This document shows, in pieces, positions 29,834 through 40,218 of a DNA stretch of 64,000 nucleotides. Source of the DNA: Candidatus Pantoea edessiphila (GTDB lineage: Bacteria; Pseudomonadota; Gammaproteobacteria; Enterobacterales; Enterobacteriaceae). The DNA lies in contig NZ_PDKT01000005.1 in the NCBI RefSeq assembly GCF_002933315.1, forward strand, positions 1 to 64,000. The letters run 5' to 3'. Made by a program: the position numbers and the translations under genes. Every line of letters starts with the position of its first letter. The first letter of the stretch is position 1. The notes beneath the pieces were generated by a model. It did not search any database and had not been told where the DNA came from. It saw only the letters and a list, made by a program, of their open reading frames with translations.

Positions 29834-30454
29834 TTATTTACGAGAAGTTAGAATTGAATCAATAATTCCATATTCTAATGCTTCTTGTGATGATAAAAAA
29901 TAATCACGTTCTGTATCATTTTTTACTTGTTTTAAAGATCTACCAGTATGTTTTGCTAGTAATTCATTCATACATTGTTTCACTTTTAGTATTTCCTTTG
30001 CATGAATTTCAATATCAGTGGCTTGACCTTGATATCCGCCAAGAGGTTGGTGTATCATTACACGCGAGTGTGGCAAGCAAAAACGTTTTCCTTTAGTTCC
30101 TGCAGCTAGTAAAAATGCACCCATCGAACAAGCTTGACCAATACAAATAGTACTAATATCTGGTGTAATAAATTTCATGGTATCATAAATAGATAGTCCA
30201 GATGTAATAATGCCTCCTGGAGAATTAATATAAAGATTAATATCTTTTTCTGGATTATCTGCTTCTAAAAAAAGCATTTGAGCAACAATTAGATTGGACA
30301 TATAATCTTCAACTTGTCCAGTTAAAAAGATGACTCTTTCTTTAAGTAGACGAGAATATATATCATATGAACGCTCGCCATGGTTTGTTCTCTCAACTAC
30401 CATAGGTATTAGATTGTTTTGCGATGTAGAAAATTTGTAATTACTATATGACAC
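29834..30454 (-). CDS. clpP: ATP-dependent Clp protease proteolytic subunit ClpP
   Basis: Serine peptidase of the ClpXP barrel. The catalytic triad is visible: Ser in GQACSMGA, His in VMIHQPLGG, Asp in NDTERDYF. The frame stays open to 30520, but the GTG at 30452-30454 gives the E. coli-like N terminus (M)SYSNYKF and a 206-residue product (E. coli 207); AGGAG lies 10 bases before it, and two in-frame TTG codons just upstream are alternatives at closer spacing. Part of tig-clpP-clpX. Confidence 0.96.
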   Translation of the reverse strand: MSYSNYKFSTSQNNLIPMVVERTNHGERSYDIYSRLLKERVIFLTGQVEDYMSNLIVAQMLFLEADNPEKDINLYINSPGGIITSGLSIYDTMKFITPDISTICIGQACSMGAFLLAAGTKGKRFCLPHSRVMIHQPLGGYQGQATDIEIHAKEILKVKQCMNELLAKHTGRSLKQVKNDTERDYFLSSQEALEYGIIDSILTSRK

Positions 30455-30542
30455 CAACAATGATCTCCTAGATATGTTTATATTATATTTTGTTTTTTGC
30501 CTTTTATATATAAAATACATTATACTTAAATAGTGAAATTTA

Positions 30543-31865
30543 CTATATGTTATCTGTTGTTTCTTTGAATTGACTCACTAATGTATTAAAATCTATTTCT
30601 TTTTCTATTACTTTAGCTTGACTAAGTACTATATCAATTGATTGTTTTTCAATATTTATATATCTAATATTGTTAATCATATCATCATTGTTTTTATAAA
30701 GGTTTATAATTTCTTGTGGATCTTTATAAATAGATGCTATTTCTTCAATCATTTTGTTAACTATTTTTTCATCCGTTTCCAATTTATATTGATTACTTAT
30801 ATTATTTATCAATAATTTGATAATTATTCTTTTTTTGGCTTTATTTTCTAATGATTTTCTTGGTAAATTGCTATCTGTATGTAATTTTTTATTTTTTTTA
30901 CGTTCTTGTAATGATTGATAATTTATAACATCAATTTCATGATTAACTAATGCGATTGGTATTTCAATTATATTTAATTGTAATATTTCTTTAACTATTT
31001 GATTTTTTATCGATTTATAAATCAAAGATTTTGATTCTAGTTCCATATTTTTATGAATTATATTACGAAGACTAGAAACTGACCCATCTTTTATTCCTAA
31101 ATTGTCAATAAATGATTTATTTAGTTCAGGAAAAATAGGTTTTTCAACTTTTTTAAGTTTTATATCGAAATTTACTGTTTTTCCTCTTAAAAATTTTAAA
31201 TGATAATCTTTGGGAAAATTCGAATTAATATTAAATTTATCTCCGGGTTTATATCCAATTATATTGTCTTCAAAATTAGGTATCATATGACCTTTACCTA
31301 AAATCAAAATAAAGTCAGAAATTTTTCCATCTTTTATTTTTTTACCATCAATATAACTGATAAAATCAATAGTAACTCGATCTTCTTTTTGTGCTATTGT
31401 ATCCTGTTTGATCCATTTTATATTTTGTTGTCGAATTACATCTATCGCTGTATTAATATCATAATCACTAATTGTAATTAATGGTTTTTCAACTTTAATT
31501 TCTTCTAAAAATTTCAATTTGATTATTGGATAAACTTTAAATTCAACTGTATATGTAAAATCACTATTTTCAATATATGTTCCTGGAGTATATATTGGTA
31601 TATCAATTACGTTAATTTTCTGTTTAATCATTATATTAATAAAGTTTTCTTTCATCAACTTATTTAAAGTATCTTGAACTATAGAATTTTTATACCGTTG
31701 AAATATTATTTGCATTGGCACTTTGCCTTGCCTAAAACCATTTATTCGAATTGTCTTCGACATATTAATTAGTTCTTTTTCTATAGCCTTGCTAAGTTTT
31801 TCAGAATTTATGGTAATAGTAATTGTTCTATTCAAGTTCTGTGTGTTATCGTCTAAAACTTGCAT
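30543..31865 (-). CDS. tig: Trigger factor
   Basis: Ribosome-associated chaperone and peptidyl-prolyl isomerase. The ribosome-binding signature GFRQGKVP lies near 42-49 and the FKBP-like domain near 150-240 (EDRVTIDF). The start is placed at the ATG at 31863-31865, giving MQVLDDNTQ as in E. coli; GGAG lies 7 bases before it, whereas the upstream in-frame ATG (31883) lacks homology. About 440 residues against 432 in E. coli. Very Lys/Ile/Asn-rich but full length. Confidence 0.95.
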   Translation of the reverse strand: MQVLDDNTQNLNRTITITINSEKLSKAIEKELINMSKTIRINGFRQGKVPMQIIFQRYKNSIVQDTLNKLMKENFINIMIKQKINVIDIPIYTPGTYIENSDFTYTVEFKVYPIIKLKFLEEIKVEKPLITISDYDINTAIDVIRQQNIKWIKQDTIAQKEDRVTIDFISYIDGKKIKDGKISDFILILGKGHMIPNFEDNIIGYKPGDKFNINSNFPKDYHLKFLRGKTVNFDIKLKKVEKPIFPELNKSFIDNLGIKDGSVSSLRNIIHKNMELESKSLIYKSIKNQIVKEILQLNIIEIPIALVNHEIDVINYQSLQERKKNKKLHTDSNLPRKSLENKAKKRIIIKLLINNISNQYKLETDEKIVNKMIEEIASIYKDPQEIINLYKNNDDMINNIRYINIEKQSIDIVLSQAKVIEKEIDFNTLVSQFKETTDNI

Positions 31866-31974
31866 TTTATTACTCCAAAACATTATATGTTTTCATTAAA
31901 TACTAGATAACAAATAAAAAGTTAAAATATTATAACTAAATCATTAAAGTCAGTCGAGTAAATAACAATCATAT

Positions 31975-32001
31975 AAAAAAAGAAACGGCCCTTAGGCCGT
32001 T
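31975..32001 (-). terminator. Rho-independent terminator after bolA
   Basis: On the minus strand AACGGCC (from 32001) pairs with GGCCGTT (to 31984) around a 4-base loop, followed by TTCTTTTTTT. It begins about 18 bases after the bolA stop. A second AT hairpin (32005-32011 with 32015-32021) overlaps the stop codon itself. One of the most GC-rich stems in the window, so clearly under selection. Confidence 0.85.
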
Positions 32002-32018
32002 AGATAGGATAAAATATC

Positions 32019-32336
32019 CTAAGCAATTTGAGTTTTACTGCTATTGCAACAAGGTGAATTAGGTACAGCATACTGTAATACTGACCACTCTTTTAATGTA
32101 TATGTATGTAATGCTAAAGCATGTATATTACCTAAAATATCACTTGCAAGCTCACTATAAATAGCACGATGGCGAATTAAAAAACGCTGACCTTTAAAGT
32201 GATTGCTTACAATAATTATTTTAAAATGACTTTCTGAACCTGCAGGAACATTATGTCTATAACTTTCATCATGTACTTCCAAATGAATTGGTTTAAAGGC
32301 TAGGCGAAGTTTTTGTTCTATTTTTTCGCGAATCAT
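32019..32336 (-). CDS. bolA: BolA family protein
   Basis: Small KH-like protein that partners monothiol glutaredoxins in iron-sulfur trafficking and acts as a regulator in E. coli. 105 residues when started at the ATG at 32334-32336 ([11 protein letters not shown]), the E. coli start, with AAGGAG 7 bases before. [15 protein letters not shown] and [13 protein letters not shown] are diagnostic. Upstream of tig, as in E. coli, but separated by a clear terminator. Confidence 0.96.
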   Translation of the reverse strand: MIREKIEQKLRLAFKPIHLEVHDESYRHNVPAGSESHFKIIIVSNHFKGQRFLIRHRAIYSELASDILGNIHALALHTYTLKEWSVLQYAVPNSPCCNSSKTQIA

Positions 32337-33385
32337 TATTTTGCTCCTTAAATAGAAAGCTTTCATAATCGCTAATAATTAAATATTAGTATCTTTTAAA
32401 ACTCTTTCATTAAATACAATTGAGTAATGTACTATTTATTAGTTTATTATTCAGATGTAATATCATAAAATAAAATTTATATTATAAAGCAAAATATTTT
32501 TAATAATTTTCATATTTTTATAATACATAAAATTCAAAATGATATCTTTAATGGATTTATTTAATTTGTTATTAAACATCAAATAATTAGAAAATTATTC
32601 GGAATTTTCTACATGCTATTTAAATAAAATAGAATATTTATTGTAATTAAATACAAAAAAATTAAGTATATTATTTAATTATAATTACTATGTTGTTATT
32701 AAAAATAGTCATATGATTACGTTTATATCTACTATTAAGTATTTTTTTATAAACTAAAATTAGACATGAATTATGTTGAATTTTTATAATAAATTTTTGT
32801 TGATTAAATAGTAATTTTATAATAAAAAACAATTATCTATTAATTAATTTAACAAGTTAATTAAAATATTTAATACTATAGTCAATATTTACAATACAAA
32901 GAAATTAATATTAGAGTAAATAATGAAATATTTTATTAATATAAGTAATTTCTAAAACGTCTAATAATAGATAATAAATTAATAAAAACATAATAAAATA
33001 CTTTAGTAACTTTAAAATTAGTATTAAATTATTCAAAAATATAGATTATAATGTTCATCTATAAATATTATATAATATACTGTTATATATGTTGTGCAAG
33101 TAAAATTATATTCTGAAAAAATTTTTACAGAAATTACAGATGGTTTTTTCGAAAGATATGCTAGTTATTTAGTAATATTTATGATATTAAATATTTAATA
33201 AAAATCTATCAAATAAGACAGTATTGTTTAATATATACCGTAACAAAAAATACATCAATGAACTTAATGTATTTTATTGTTGTTTTGCTTTTTGTAATTA
33301 TTTTCTTGTAATACATATTAAATAAAAAATTATTAAAGATAATAAATGATATGAAGCTACAACCCGTTGTTAATGAGGTAATTAA
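32337..33385. other. Long non-coding region, bolA to cyoA
   Basis: More than 1 kb of very AT-rich DNA, the longest gap in the window. E. coli has yajG and ampG here; no trace of either could be read in any frame. It should hold the divergent promoters of bolA and cyo. No tRNA, hairpin array or repeat stands out. Confidence 0.6.
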
Positions 33386-34357
33386 ATGATATTTAAAAAA
33401 TGCAAAACAATAAAAAAATTTTTGCTGTTGATCTTGTGTATTCCATTATTAAGTGGATGTGAAAGTGCGTTATTAAATCCAAAAGGACAAATAGCATTAC
33501 AACAACGTTCTTTGATATTTACTTCTTTCTGTTTGATGTTAATTGTTGTAATACCAGCTATTTTTATGACAATATTATTTGCATGGAAATATAGAGCATC
33601 TAACATAAATGCAAAATATAGTCCTAATTGGTCACATTCAAATAAGATAGAAGCTGTAGTATGGACTGTCCCAGTAATAATAGTATTTTTTCTCAGCGTA
33701 TTAAGTTGGAAATCAACTCATGAATTAGAACCAAGTAAACCAATATCCTCTAAAATTAATCCCATAGAAATAGACGTTGTTTCTTTAGATTGGAAGTGGT
33801 TATTCATATATCCTAAACAAGGTATTGCTACTATCAATGAAATTGCATTTCCAATTGATACTCCTGTTACATTTAAAATCACTTCTAATTCTGTTATGAA
33901 TTCTTTTTTTATACCTACTCTTGGAAGTCAGATTTATGCTATGGCTGGAATGGAAACAAAACTTAATTTGATTGCTAATAAAGCAGGCATTTACAATGGA
34001 ATATCTTCAAATTTTAGTGGTTCAGGATTTTCTGGTATGAAATTTAATACTATAGTAACTAAAGACAATATAGATTTTGAAAAATGGATTCTTAAAATTA
34101 AAAAGTCAAATAATGTGTTAAATAATATGAATACATTTGAAAAAATTGCATTACCTAGTGAAAATAATCCAATAACTTATTTTTCTCAAGTTAATCCAAA
34201 TTTATTTTTGCAGATAATTGACAAATTTAACATGAACCATAACATGAACCATAACATGAACCATAACATGAACCATAACATGAACCATAACATGAACCAT
34301 AACATGAACCATAACATGAACCATAACATGAACCATAACATGAACCATAACAAATAA
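33386..34357 (+). CDS. cyoA: Cytochrome bo3 ubiquinol oxidase subunit II, with repeat-expanded tail
   Basis: Membrane lipoprotein subunit of the bo3 terminal oxidase. 323 residues. Signal peptide with lipobox LLSGC (acylated Cys25), two membrane helices (about 45-67 and 88-107), and a periplasmic cupredoxin-like domain ([25 protein letters not shown]) that, as in E. coli, lacks the CuA cysteines. Residues 282-321 are ten perfect copies of Asn-Met-Asn-His. E. coli CyoA also ends in a Met/His-rich tail, so composition is conserved while sequence is not. First gene of cyoABCDE; GAGG precedes the ATG by 7 bases. Confidence 0.96.
   Translation: MIFKKCKTIKKFLLLILCIPLLSGCESALLNPKGQIALQQRSLIFTSFCLMLIVVIPAIFMTILFAWKYRASNINAKYSPNWSHSNKIEAVVWTVPVIIVFFLSVLSWKSTHELEPSKPISSKINPIEIDVVSLDWKWLFIYPKQGIATINEIAFPIDTPVTFKITSNSVMNSFFIPTLGSQIYAMAGMETKLNLIANKAGIYNGISSNFSGSGFSGMKFNTIVTKDNIDFEKWILKIKKSNNVLNNMNTFEKIALPSENNPITYFSQVNPNLFLQIIDKFNMNHNMNHNMNHNMNHNMNHNMNHNMNHNMNHNMNHNMNHNK
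34229..34348 (+). repeat. 12-bp tandem repeat, ten perfect copies
   Basis: The unit AACATGAACCAT is repeated exactly ten times without a substitution, in frame within the 3' end of cyoA, encoding (NMNH)10. Identity of all copies points to recent expansion by replication slippage. Unit length is a multiple of three, so copy-number changes keep the frame. Confidence 0.99.
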
Positions 34358-34438
34358 AAAATATTATTAGGGCTTAATAAAAATAAAATATAAATTAAAT
34401 TAATTATCAAGGTATTTGGGAGGATAGAGAATAATAAT

Positions 34439-36430
34439 ATGTTAGGAAGATTAACATTAGATGCAATACCTTATCATGAACCAATTATTATGGTTACAGT
34501 ATTTTGTATTATATTAGTTGGGCTATTAATAATTTCAGCAATTACTTATTTTAAAAAATGGACCTATTTATGGTCAGAATGGCTAACTTCGTTAGATCAT
34601 AAAAAAATAGGTGTGATGTATATTATCATTGCATTCATAATGCTTTTACGTGGTTTTGCTGATGCAATAATGATGCGTACTCAACAATTGTTATCTTCTG
34701 CTGGTGAAGCAGGAATTTTACCACCACATCATTATAACCAGATATTTACTGCACATGGCGTCATTATGATATTTTTTGTGGCGATGCCTTTTGTAGTTGG
34801 ATTAATTAATATTATTATTCCATTACAAATTGGTGCAAGGGATGTGGCTTTTCCTTTTTTAAATAGTTTAAGTTTTTGGTTAACGGTAATTGGTGTAATA
34901 TTAGTTAACTTATCTTTAGGTATAGGTGAATTTGCACAAACAGGATGGTTATCATATCCTCCACTTGCTGGAAGTGAATATAGTCCAGGGGTAGGAGTTG
35001 ATTACTGGATTTGGAGTGTTCAATTATCCGGTATTGGTAGTACATTAACTGGAATCAATTTTTTTGTAACTATTCTCAAAATGCGAGCTCCAGGTATGGA
35101 TCTGTTTAAAATGCCAGTATTTGCTTGGACTGCTCTTTGTACAAATGTTTTAATCATAATATCGTTTCCCGTATTAACTGCTACATTATTTCTATTAACA
35201 CTTGATCGTTATTTAGGTTTTCATTTTTTTACAAATGAAATGGGTGGTAATATGATGATGTATATTAATTTAATTTGGGTATGGGGACATCCAGAAGTAT
35301 ATATATTAGTGCTACCAGTATTTGGAATATTTGCAGAAATAACTGCAACTTTTTCTAGAAAATGTTTATTCGGTTATAATTCTCTAGTATGGGCTACTAT
35401 TGCTATCACTATATTATCATTTATAGTTTGGTTACATCATTTTTTTACAATGGGAGCAGGTGCAAATGTTAATGCTTTCTTTGGTATTATGACAATGATT
35501 ATAGCAATTCCTACGGGAGTAAAGATATTTAATTGGATTTTTACCATGTACCAGGGAAGAATCAGAATGCATTCCGCTATGTTATGGACTATTGGTTTTT
35601 TGATTACTTTTTCCATAGGAGGAATGAGTGGAGTTTTATTAGCTATGCCTGGTGCTGATTTTGTGTTACATAATAGCCTTTTTTTAATTGCGCATTTTCA
35701 TAATGTAATTATTGGTGGTGTAGTATTTGGTTGTATGGCTGGCATAACATATTGGTTTCCAAAGATATTTGGTTTTACTTTAAACGAAACATGGGGCAAG
35801 CTCTCATTTGCATTTTGGATTATTGGTTTCTTTATCGCATTTATGCCATTGTATGCATTAGGTTTTATGGGTATGACTCGTCGTATTAGTCAAAATATAG
35901 ATCCTCAATTTCATTTACTTTTAGCTATAGCAGCATGTGGAGTAGGTTTAATTGCAGTAGGTATATTATGCCAATTGATTATGTTTTATGTTTCTATCCG
36001 TGATCGTGAAAAAAATAAAGATTTAACCGGTGATCCTTGGGATGGAAGAACACTTGAGTGGTCTGTTTCTTCACCAGCGCCATTTTATAATTTTGCTGTT
36101 ATTCCTCATATTAATAGTCTTGACGCTTTTTGGAATATGAAACAAAAAGGTGAAGTTTATAAAAAACCAGAAAAATATGAAAAAATTCATATGCCAAAGA
36201 ATAGTAGTACAGCAATTATTATTTCTGCTTTTGGCACTGCATTAGGATTTGCATTAGTATGGTATATTTGGTGGTTAGCTGCTATATCTTTTTGTGGTAT
36301 GATTGTTACTTGGATTATAAGAAGTTTTGATTACAATACATATTATTATGTTGCAACAAAAGAAATTGAAGAAATTGAACAACAACATCTTGATAAGATT
36401 AACAAAATGGGTTTAAACGATGTCAATTGA
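34439..36430 (+). CDS. cyoB: Cytochrome bo3 ubiquinol oxidase subunit I
   Basis: Catalytic heme-copper subunit that reduces O2 to water and pumps protons. 663 residues, as in E. coli. Heme and copper ligands are visible: [10 protein letters not shown] (low-spin heme His), WGHPEVYI (CuB His and cross-linked Tyr), WLHHFFTMG (CuB His pair), and [10 protein letters not shown] (heme ligands). GGGAGG lies before the ATG. Overlaps cyoC by 11 bases. Confidence 0.98.
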   Translation: MLGRLTLDAIPYHEPIIMVTVFCIILVGLLIISAITYFKKWTYLWSEWLTSLDHKKIGVMYIIIAFIMLLRGFADAIMMRTQQLLSSAGEAGILPPHHYNQIFTAHGVIMIFFVAMPFVVGLINIIIPLQIGARDVAFPFLNSLSFWLTVIGVILVNLSLGIGEFAQTGWLSYPPLAGSEYSPGVGVDYWIWSVQLSGIGSTLTGINFFVTILKMRAPGMDLFKMPVFAWTALCTNVLIIISFPVLTATLFLLTLDRYLGFHFFTNEMGGNMMMYINLIWVWGHPEVYILVLPVFGIFAEITATFSRKCLFGYNSLVWATIAITILSFIVWLHHFFTMGAGANVNAFFGIMTMIIAIPTGVKIFNWIFTMYQGRIRMHSAMLWTIGFLITFSIGGMSGVLLAMPGADFVLHNSLFLIAHFHNVIIGGVVFGCMAGITYWFPKIFGFTLNETWGKLSFAFWIIGFFIAFMPLYALGFMGMTRRISQNIDPQFHLLLAIAACGVGLIAVGILCQLIMFYVSIRDREKNKDLTGDPWDGRTLEWSVSSPAPFYNFAVIPHINSLDAFWNMKQKGEVYKKPEKYEKIHMPKNSSTAIIISAFGTALGFALVWYIWWLAAISFCGMIVTWIIRSFDYNTYYYVATKEIEEIEQQHLDKINKMGLNDVN

Positions 36431-37004
36431 AACTCTTAAACATTACAGGGATATAGAATCTAACAAAATCTTCGGATTTTGGATATACCTAATGAGTGAC
36501 TGTATTATATTTGCAACTTTATTTGCAACCTATGCAGTTATGGTCAATAACACCGCGGATGGTCCTTCAGGAAAAGAGATATTTGAATTACCTTTTGTAT
36601 TGATAGAGACTTTTTTGTTACTGCTTAGTTCTGTTACCTGTGGTATGACTGTAGTATCAATAAATAAAAAAAACAGCAATATTGTTATTTGGTTGATAAT
36701 AACATTTTTATTGGGCCTAGGATTCATAAGTATGGAGTTATATGAATTTCATCACTTAATTGAAAAAGGTTGTGGTCCAGATAGAAGTGGTTTTTTATCT
36801 AGTTTTTTTACTCTTGTTGGTACTCATGGACTTCATGTTATTTCTGGTTTAGTTTGGATATTAGTAATAATTGCTCAAATCCTTAAATATGGTAAAAGAA
36901 CAAGTAATATCACACGTATTTTATGTTTTAGTCTTTTTTGGCATTTTCTAGATGTAATTTGGATTTGCGTATTTACTGTTGTATATCTAATGGGGGTTAT
37001 ATAA
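36420..37004 (+). CDS. cyoC: Cytochrome bo3 ubiquinol oxidase subunit III
   Basis: Five-helix membrane subunit of the bo3 oxidase, 194 residues (E. coli 204). [23 protein letters not shown] and [18 protein letters not shown] are typical subunit III segments. Starts inside cyoB and its stop overlaps the cyoD start by one base (TAATG), indicating tight coupling. Confidence 0.96.
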   Translation: MSIETLKHYRDIESNKIFGFWIYLMSDCIIFATLFATYAVMVNNTADGPSGKEIFELPFVLIETFLLLLSSVTCGMTVVSINKKNSNIVIWLIITFLLGLGFISMELYEFHHLIEKGCGPDRSGFLSSFFTLVGTHGLHVISGLVWILVIIAQILKYGKRTSNITRILCFSLFWHFLDVIWICVFTVVYLMGVI

Positions 37005-37333
37005 TGAATCATGTTATCAAAGAAGATAATACATCACATGTAAATATAAAATCGTATATTATTGGTTTCATTTTATCTATTATTTTAACGAATATTCCTT
37101 TTTGGATAGTAATGGCTGAAAATACTTCTCGTAGTTTTATGCTTGTTGTAGTTGTGAGTTGTGCAATTATTCAGATTTTAGTTCATTTGTTTTGTTTTTT
37201 GCATTTAGACAATAAAACTGAGAATGGATGGAATATGATAGCATTAGTTTTTTCTTCAATAATTATTTTAATAATAGTTGCAGGATCTATTTGGATCATG
37301 TGGAACTTAAATTATAATATGATGGTTAGATAG
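37004..37333 (+). CDS. cyoD: Cytochrome bo3 ubiquinol oxidase subunit IV
   Basis: Small three-helix assembly subunit of bo3 oxidase. Starting at the ATG at 37004-37006 (MNHVIKEDN) gives 109 residues, the E. coli length; the longer open frame upstream overlaps cyoC and is not used. QILVHLFCFLHLD is the typical conserved segment. Overlaps cyoC by one base. Confidence 0.95.
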   Translation: MNHVIKEDNTSHVNIKSYIIGFILSIILTNIPFWIVMAENTSRSFMLVVVVSCAIIQILVHLFCFLHLDNKTENGWNMIALVFSSIIILIIVAGSIWIMWNLNYNMMVR

Positions 37334-37347
37334 GAAATCTATCTTAA

Positions 37348-38217
37348 ATGTTTAAAGAATACTTGCAATTAATAAAACCAAAAATTATTTTTGGAAATTT
37401 AATTTCCGTTACTGGTGGTTTTTTGCTCGCTTCACAAGGTATCATTAACTATGAATTGCTAAGTATTTCTTTAATAGGTGTGTCTTTGGTAATTGCTTCA
37501 AGTTGTATTTTAAATAATATTATAGATCGTGACATAGATAAAAAAATGGAAAGAACAAAAAACAGGGTATTGGTTAAAGGTACTATATCAATAGAAAATA
37601 GTATAATTTATGCATTTATTTTAGGTTTAACGGGATTTTATCTCTTATATTATTATGTTAATTTATTGTCAATGTTATTGGCAATTATAGGATTTACTAT
37701 TTATGTAATTGTTTATAGCTTTTACATGAAAAGAAGATCTATTTATAGTACTTTAGTTGGTAGCATTGCAGGCGCTACCCCTCCTGTTATTGGTTATTGT
37801 GCAGTAACTAATAATTTAGATACATGTGCTTTGATTTTATCATTAATTTTTGGTCTATGGCAAATACCTCATTCTTATGCTATCGCGATATTATGTCTTA
37901 AAGATTATCAACTAGCAAATATCCCTGTGTTACCTGTGATTAAAGGTATAAGTACAACAAAAAATCATATCATATTTTATATATTTATTTTTTTTGTATT
38001 TACTTCTATTTTAACAGCAAGTGGATATGCTAGTTATCAATATTTAACTATTTCATCATTAGTAAGTGCTATATGGTTTATTATAGCATTATTAGGTTAT
38101 AGAACATCTGATAATAATATTTGGGCTCGTCAATTATTTGTATTTTCTATTTTTACTATCACAGTATTAAGTATAATGATGTCTTTAGATTCAATTAAGT
38201 TAGTGAATTTTAATTAG
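37348..38217 (+). CDS. cyoE: Protoheme IX farnesyltransferase (heme O synthase)
   Basis: Adds farnesyl to heme B to form heme O for the oxidase; inner membrane, 289 residues, nine predicted helices. The UbiA-type prenyl-diphosphate motif is [17 protein letters not shown] near 56-72; a second conserved patch is [13 protein letters not shown]. Completes the cyo operon. It needs farnesyl diphosphate, yet ispA, which neighbours dxs in E. coli, is absent from this window. Confidence 0.96.
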   Translation: MFKEYLQLIKPKIIFGNLISVTGGFLLASQGIINYELLSISLIGVSLVIASSCILNNIIDRDIDKKMERTKNRVLVKGTISIENSIIYAFILGLTGFYLLYYYVNLLSMLLAIIGFTIYVIVYSFYMKRRSIYSTLVGSIAGATPPVIGYCAVTNNLDTCALILSLIFGLWQIPHSYAIAILCLKDYQLANIPVLPVIKGISTTKNHIIFYIFIFFVFTSILTASGYASYQYLTISSLVSAIWFIIALLGYRTSDNNIWARQLFVFSIFTITVLSIMMSLDSIKLVNFN

Positions 38218-38273
38218 CTTGCAAACAATTAAATGATGTTTTATAAGATTTATAAATCATGAGAGCATAATGA

Positions 38274-39653
38274 ATGAAAGATAGTAAATTAAATATAACT
38301 GAAATACGTGCAAGTGTAGGTCTTGGCATGGTGTTTTCTTTACGTATGTTAGGAATGTTTATGGTTCTTCCTGTACTTACTACTTATGGAATGTCATTAC
38401 ATCATGCAAATAAAACTCTTATTGGTATAGCAATAGGTATTTATGGTTTTACACAAGCATTATTTCAAATTCCATTTGGTTTGATTTCTGATCGAATTGG
38501 ACGTAAACAGTTAATATTTTTTGGATTATCATTATTAATCTTAGGTAGTTTAATATCTGCTAATAGTTACTCTATATGGGGTATTATTTTTGGTCGTGCT
38601 TTACAGGGATCTGGTGCAATTTCTGCTGTAGTTATGGCTTTATTATCTGATTTAACACGTGAACAAAATTTAAGTAAAGTAACAGCTTATATTGGCATTA
38701 ATTTTGGTATTACATTTGCTATTGCATTAATAATTAGTCCTATAGTTACTCGTGAATTTGGTTTACATGCTTTATTTTGGATAATTACATTATTTACAAT
38801 AATTTGTATAATTATTGTAATGTTTTTTGTTCCACAAGAAACGAATCATAAATTTAATCGTGAAATTGGCATAATGAGCAATAGCTTATTAAAAATTTTA
38901 ACTAATGATAAGTTAATTAAGTTAAATATTAGTATTTTTCTCTTACATACATTATTAATGTGTATTCTTATTGTTTTACCAAATCAATTACAATATCTTG
39001 GTTTTCCTGTATCGAGGCATTGGGAAATTTATTTAATAACCATGATAATTTCATTTTCTCTTGTAATGCCCATCATTATTTATGCCGAAAGAAATAAATG
39101 TATAAGACATATATTTTTATTTGGTATTACTATTATTTTATTATCAGAAATAGCATTAAGAAATTCCATTAATAGTTTTTGGATATTGATAATTGGTTTG
39201 CAATTTTTTCTTTTTGCATTTAGTTTAATGGAAGCTATTATACCTTCTTTAGTTAGTAAAGAATCACCATTAGGTTATAAAGGTACAGCTATGGGTTTTT
39301 ATTCAACTAGCCAATTTTTTGGAGTAGCTTTTGGTAGTAGCATAGGTAGTTGGATATTAACTAGATTTAATATTGAAGGTGTTTTTTTATTTTGTATACT
39401 AATTGCTATATTTTGGTTATTAATTAGCTTAAATATACAAGAACCTCAATATATAACTAGTATGAATATAACTTTAAGCAATAAAATATTAGCAATATCT
39501 AATTTAGAAGAAAAAATTAAAAAACAACCAGGAATTTCAGAAGTATTAATAATAACTGCAGAAAAAAGTTTATATATTAAAATTGATAATAAAATTACCA
39601 ACAGAAATAAAATAGAAAAATTTCTTGCTTGTATAGATAAAATTAATAATTAA
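38274..39653 (+). CDS. yajR: MFS transporter YajR
   Basis: Twelve-helix major facilitator family transporter with a C-terminal soluble ferredoxin-like (YAM) domain, here about residues 400-459. 459 residues against 454 in E. coli. The MFS signature is [12 protein letters not shown] after helix 2; the N-terminal [15 protein letters not shown] matches YajR. Directly after cyoE as in E. coli. Substrate unknown. Its last 11 bases overlap the end of the convergent ThiI remnant. Confidence 0.93.
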   Translation: MKDSKLNITEIRASVGLGMVFSLRMLGMFMVLPVLTTYGMSLHHANKTLIGIAIGIYGFTQALFQIPFGLISDRIGRKQLIFFGLSLLILGSLISANSYSIWGIIFGRALQGSGAISAVVMALLSDLTREQNLSKVTAYIGINFGITFAIALIISPIVTREFGLHALFWIITLFTIICIIIVMFFVPQETNHKFNREIGIMSNSLLKILTNDKLIKLNISIFLLHTLLMCILIVLPNQLQYLGFPVSRHWEIYLITMIISFSLVMPIIIYAERNKCIRHIFLFGITIILLSEIALRNSINSFWILIIGLQFFLFAFSLMEAIIPSLVSKESPLGYKGTAMGFYSTSQFFGVAFGSSIGSWILTRFNIEGVFLFCILIAIFWLLISLNIQEPQYITSMNITLSNKILAISNLEEKIKKQPGISEVLIITAEKSLYIKIDNKITNRNKIEKFLACIDKINN

Positions 39654-39939
39654 TTATTAAAATATTTTGTGATGGTTCATAAATTTTTACATTATAAAAA
39701 CCCTGTTCAATTAAATACAATGCTTGAAGGCGGCTCATTACACCACTATCACAATAAAGTAACCAGGTTATATTTTGGTCTAATTTTTTGAATTTAGTAT
39801 TAAGATTGTAGAAAGGAATTGATTTAATCTTAATATTATTATTTTTAAATACGAGTGGTTTATTTTTTTGTTCATCAATAGAACGAATATCTATGATAAC
39901 TTCGTTATCTTTTAAACACAATACTGTTTCTAATTTCAC
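39643..39939 (-). CDS. thiI: Stand-alone rhodanese domain of ThiI (N-terminal domains lost)
   Basis: About 98 residues matching only the C-terminal rhodanese domain of the 482-residue E. coli Thi[17 protein letters not shown]-like [22 protein letters not shown] and [11 protein letters not shown] align, including the persulfide-forming cysteine (E. coli Cys456). The ferredoxin-like, THUMP and PP-loop parts needed for tRNA 4-thiouridine are absent. Start chosen as the GTG at 39937-39939, with AAGGA about 8 bases before; an in-frame TTG at 39963 is an alternative. In Salmonella this domain alone is known to suffice for thiazole synthesis, so it may be functional rather than a pseudogene. Syntenic with thiI next to dxs. 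Confidence 0.85.
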   Translation of the reverse strand: MKLETVLCLKDNEVIIDIRSIDEQKNKPLVFKNNNIKIKSIPFYNLNTKFKKLDQNITWLLYCDSGVMSRLQALYLIEQGFYNVKIYEPSQNILIINY

Positions 39940-40218
39940 TACAATTTTCCTTAAAAAACTCAATCAAGATAACAAAAATATCTAAAGTATGTATTTTTAT
40001 TTTTTTTAAATAATATTATATCATTATAATTAGTTATATAATATTATTGTAGTTATATTTTTTGTTAAATATTTAAGTAATATTTTAAAGTATTTTTTGT
40101 TTTATTGATTTTTTATATATAAGATTTTGTTTTAATTAAATAAAATTTAATGAGCATAAAACTACTATAACAATTTCTAAGATTTAATTATGTTAAAATT
40201 TAAAATAATGAGTATTAC
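39940..40218. other. Divergent spacer between thiI remnant and dxs
   Basis: In E. coli xseB and ispA lie between thiI and dxs, and the missing three quarters of thiI would also extend here. Nothing readable of any of them remains in about 280 AT-rich bases. Confidence 0.55.

Noticed and set aside
34229..34348. Repeat array considered as a CRISPR
   Set aside because: Units are contiguous 12-mers without spacers, in frame in a coding sequence, and no cas genes are near.
34186..34410. Minus-strand ORF rich in Met-Leu-Trp-Phe repeats, opposite the end of cyoA
   Set aside because: It is only the antisense reading of the 12-bp repeat in cyoA; no start signal or homology.
39643..39963. Calling the ThiI fragment a plain pseudogene
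   Set aside because: The domain boundary is clean, the frame is open, the catalytic Cys is kept and an SD-start pair exists; a functional single domain is more likely.
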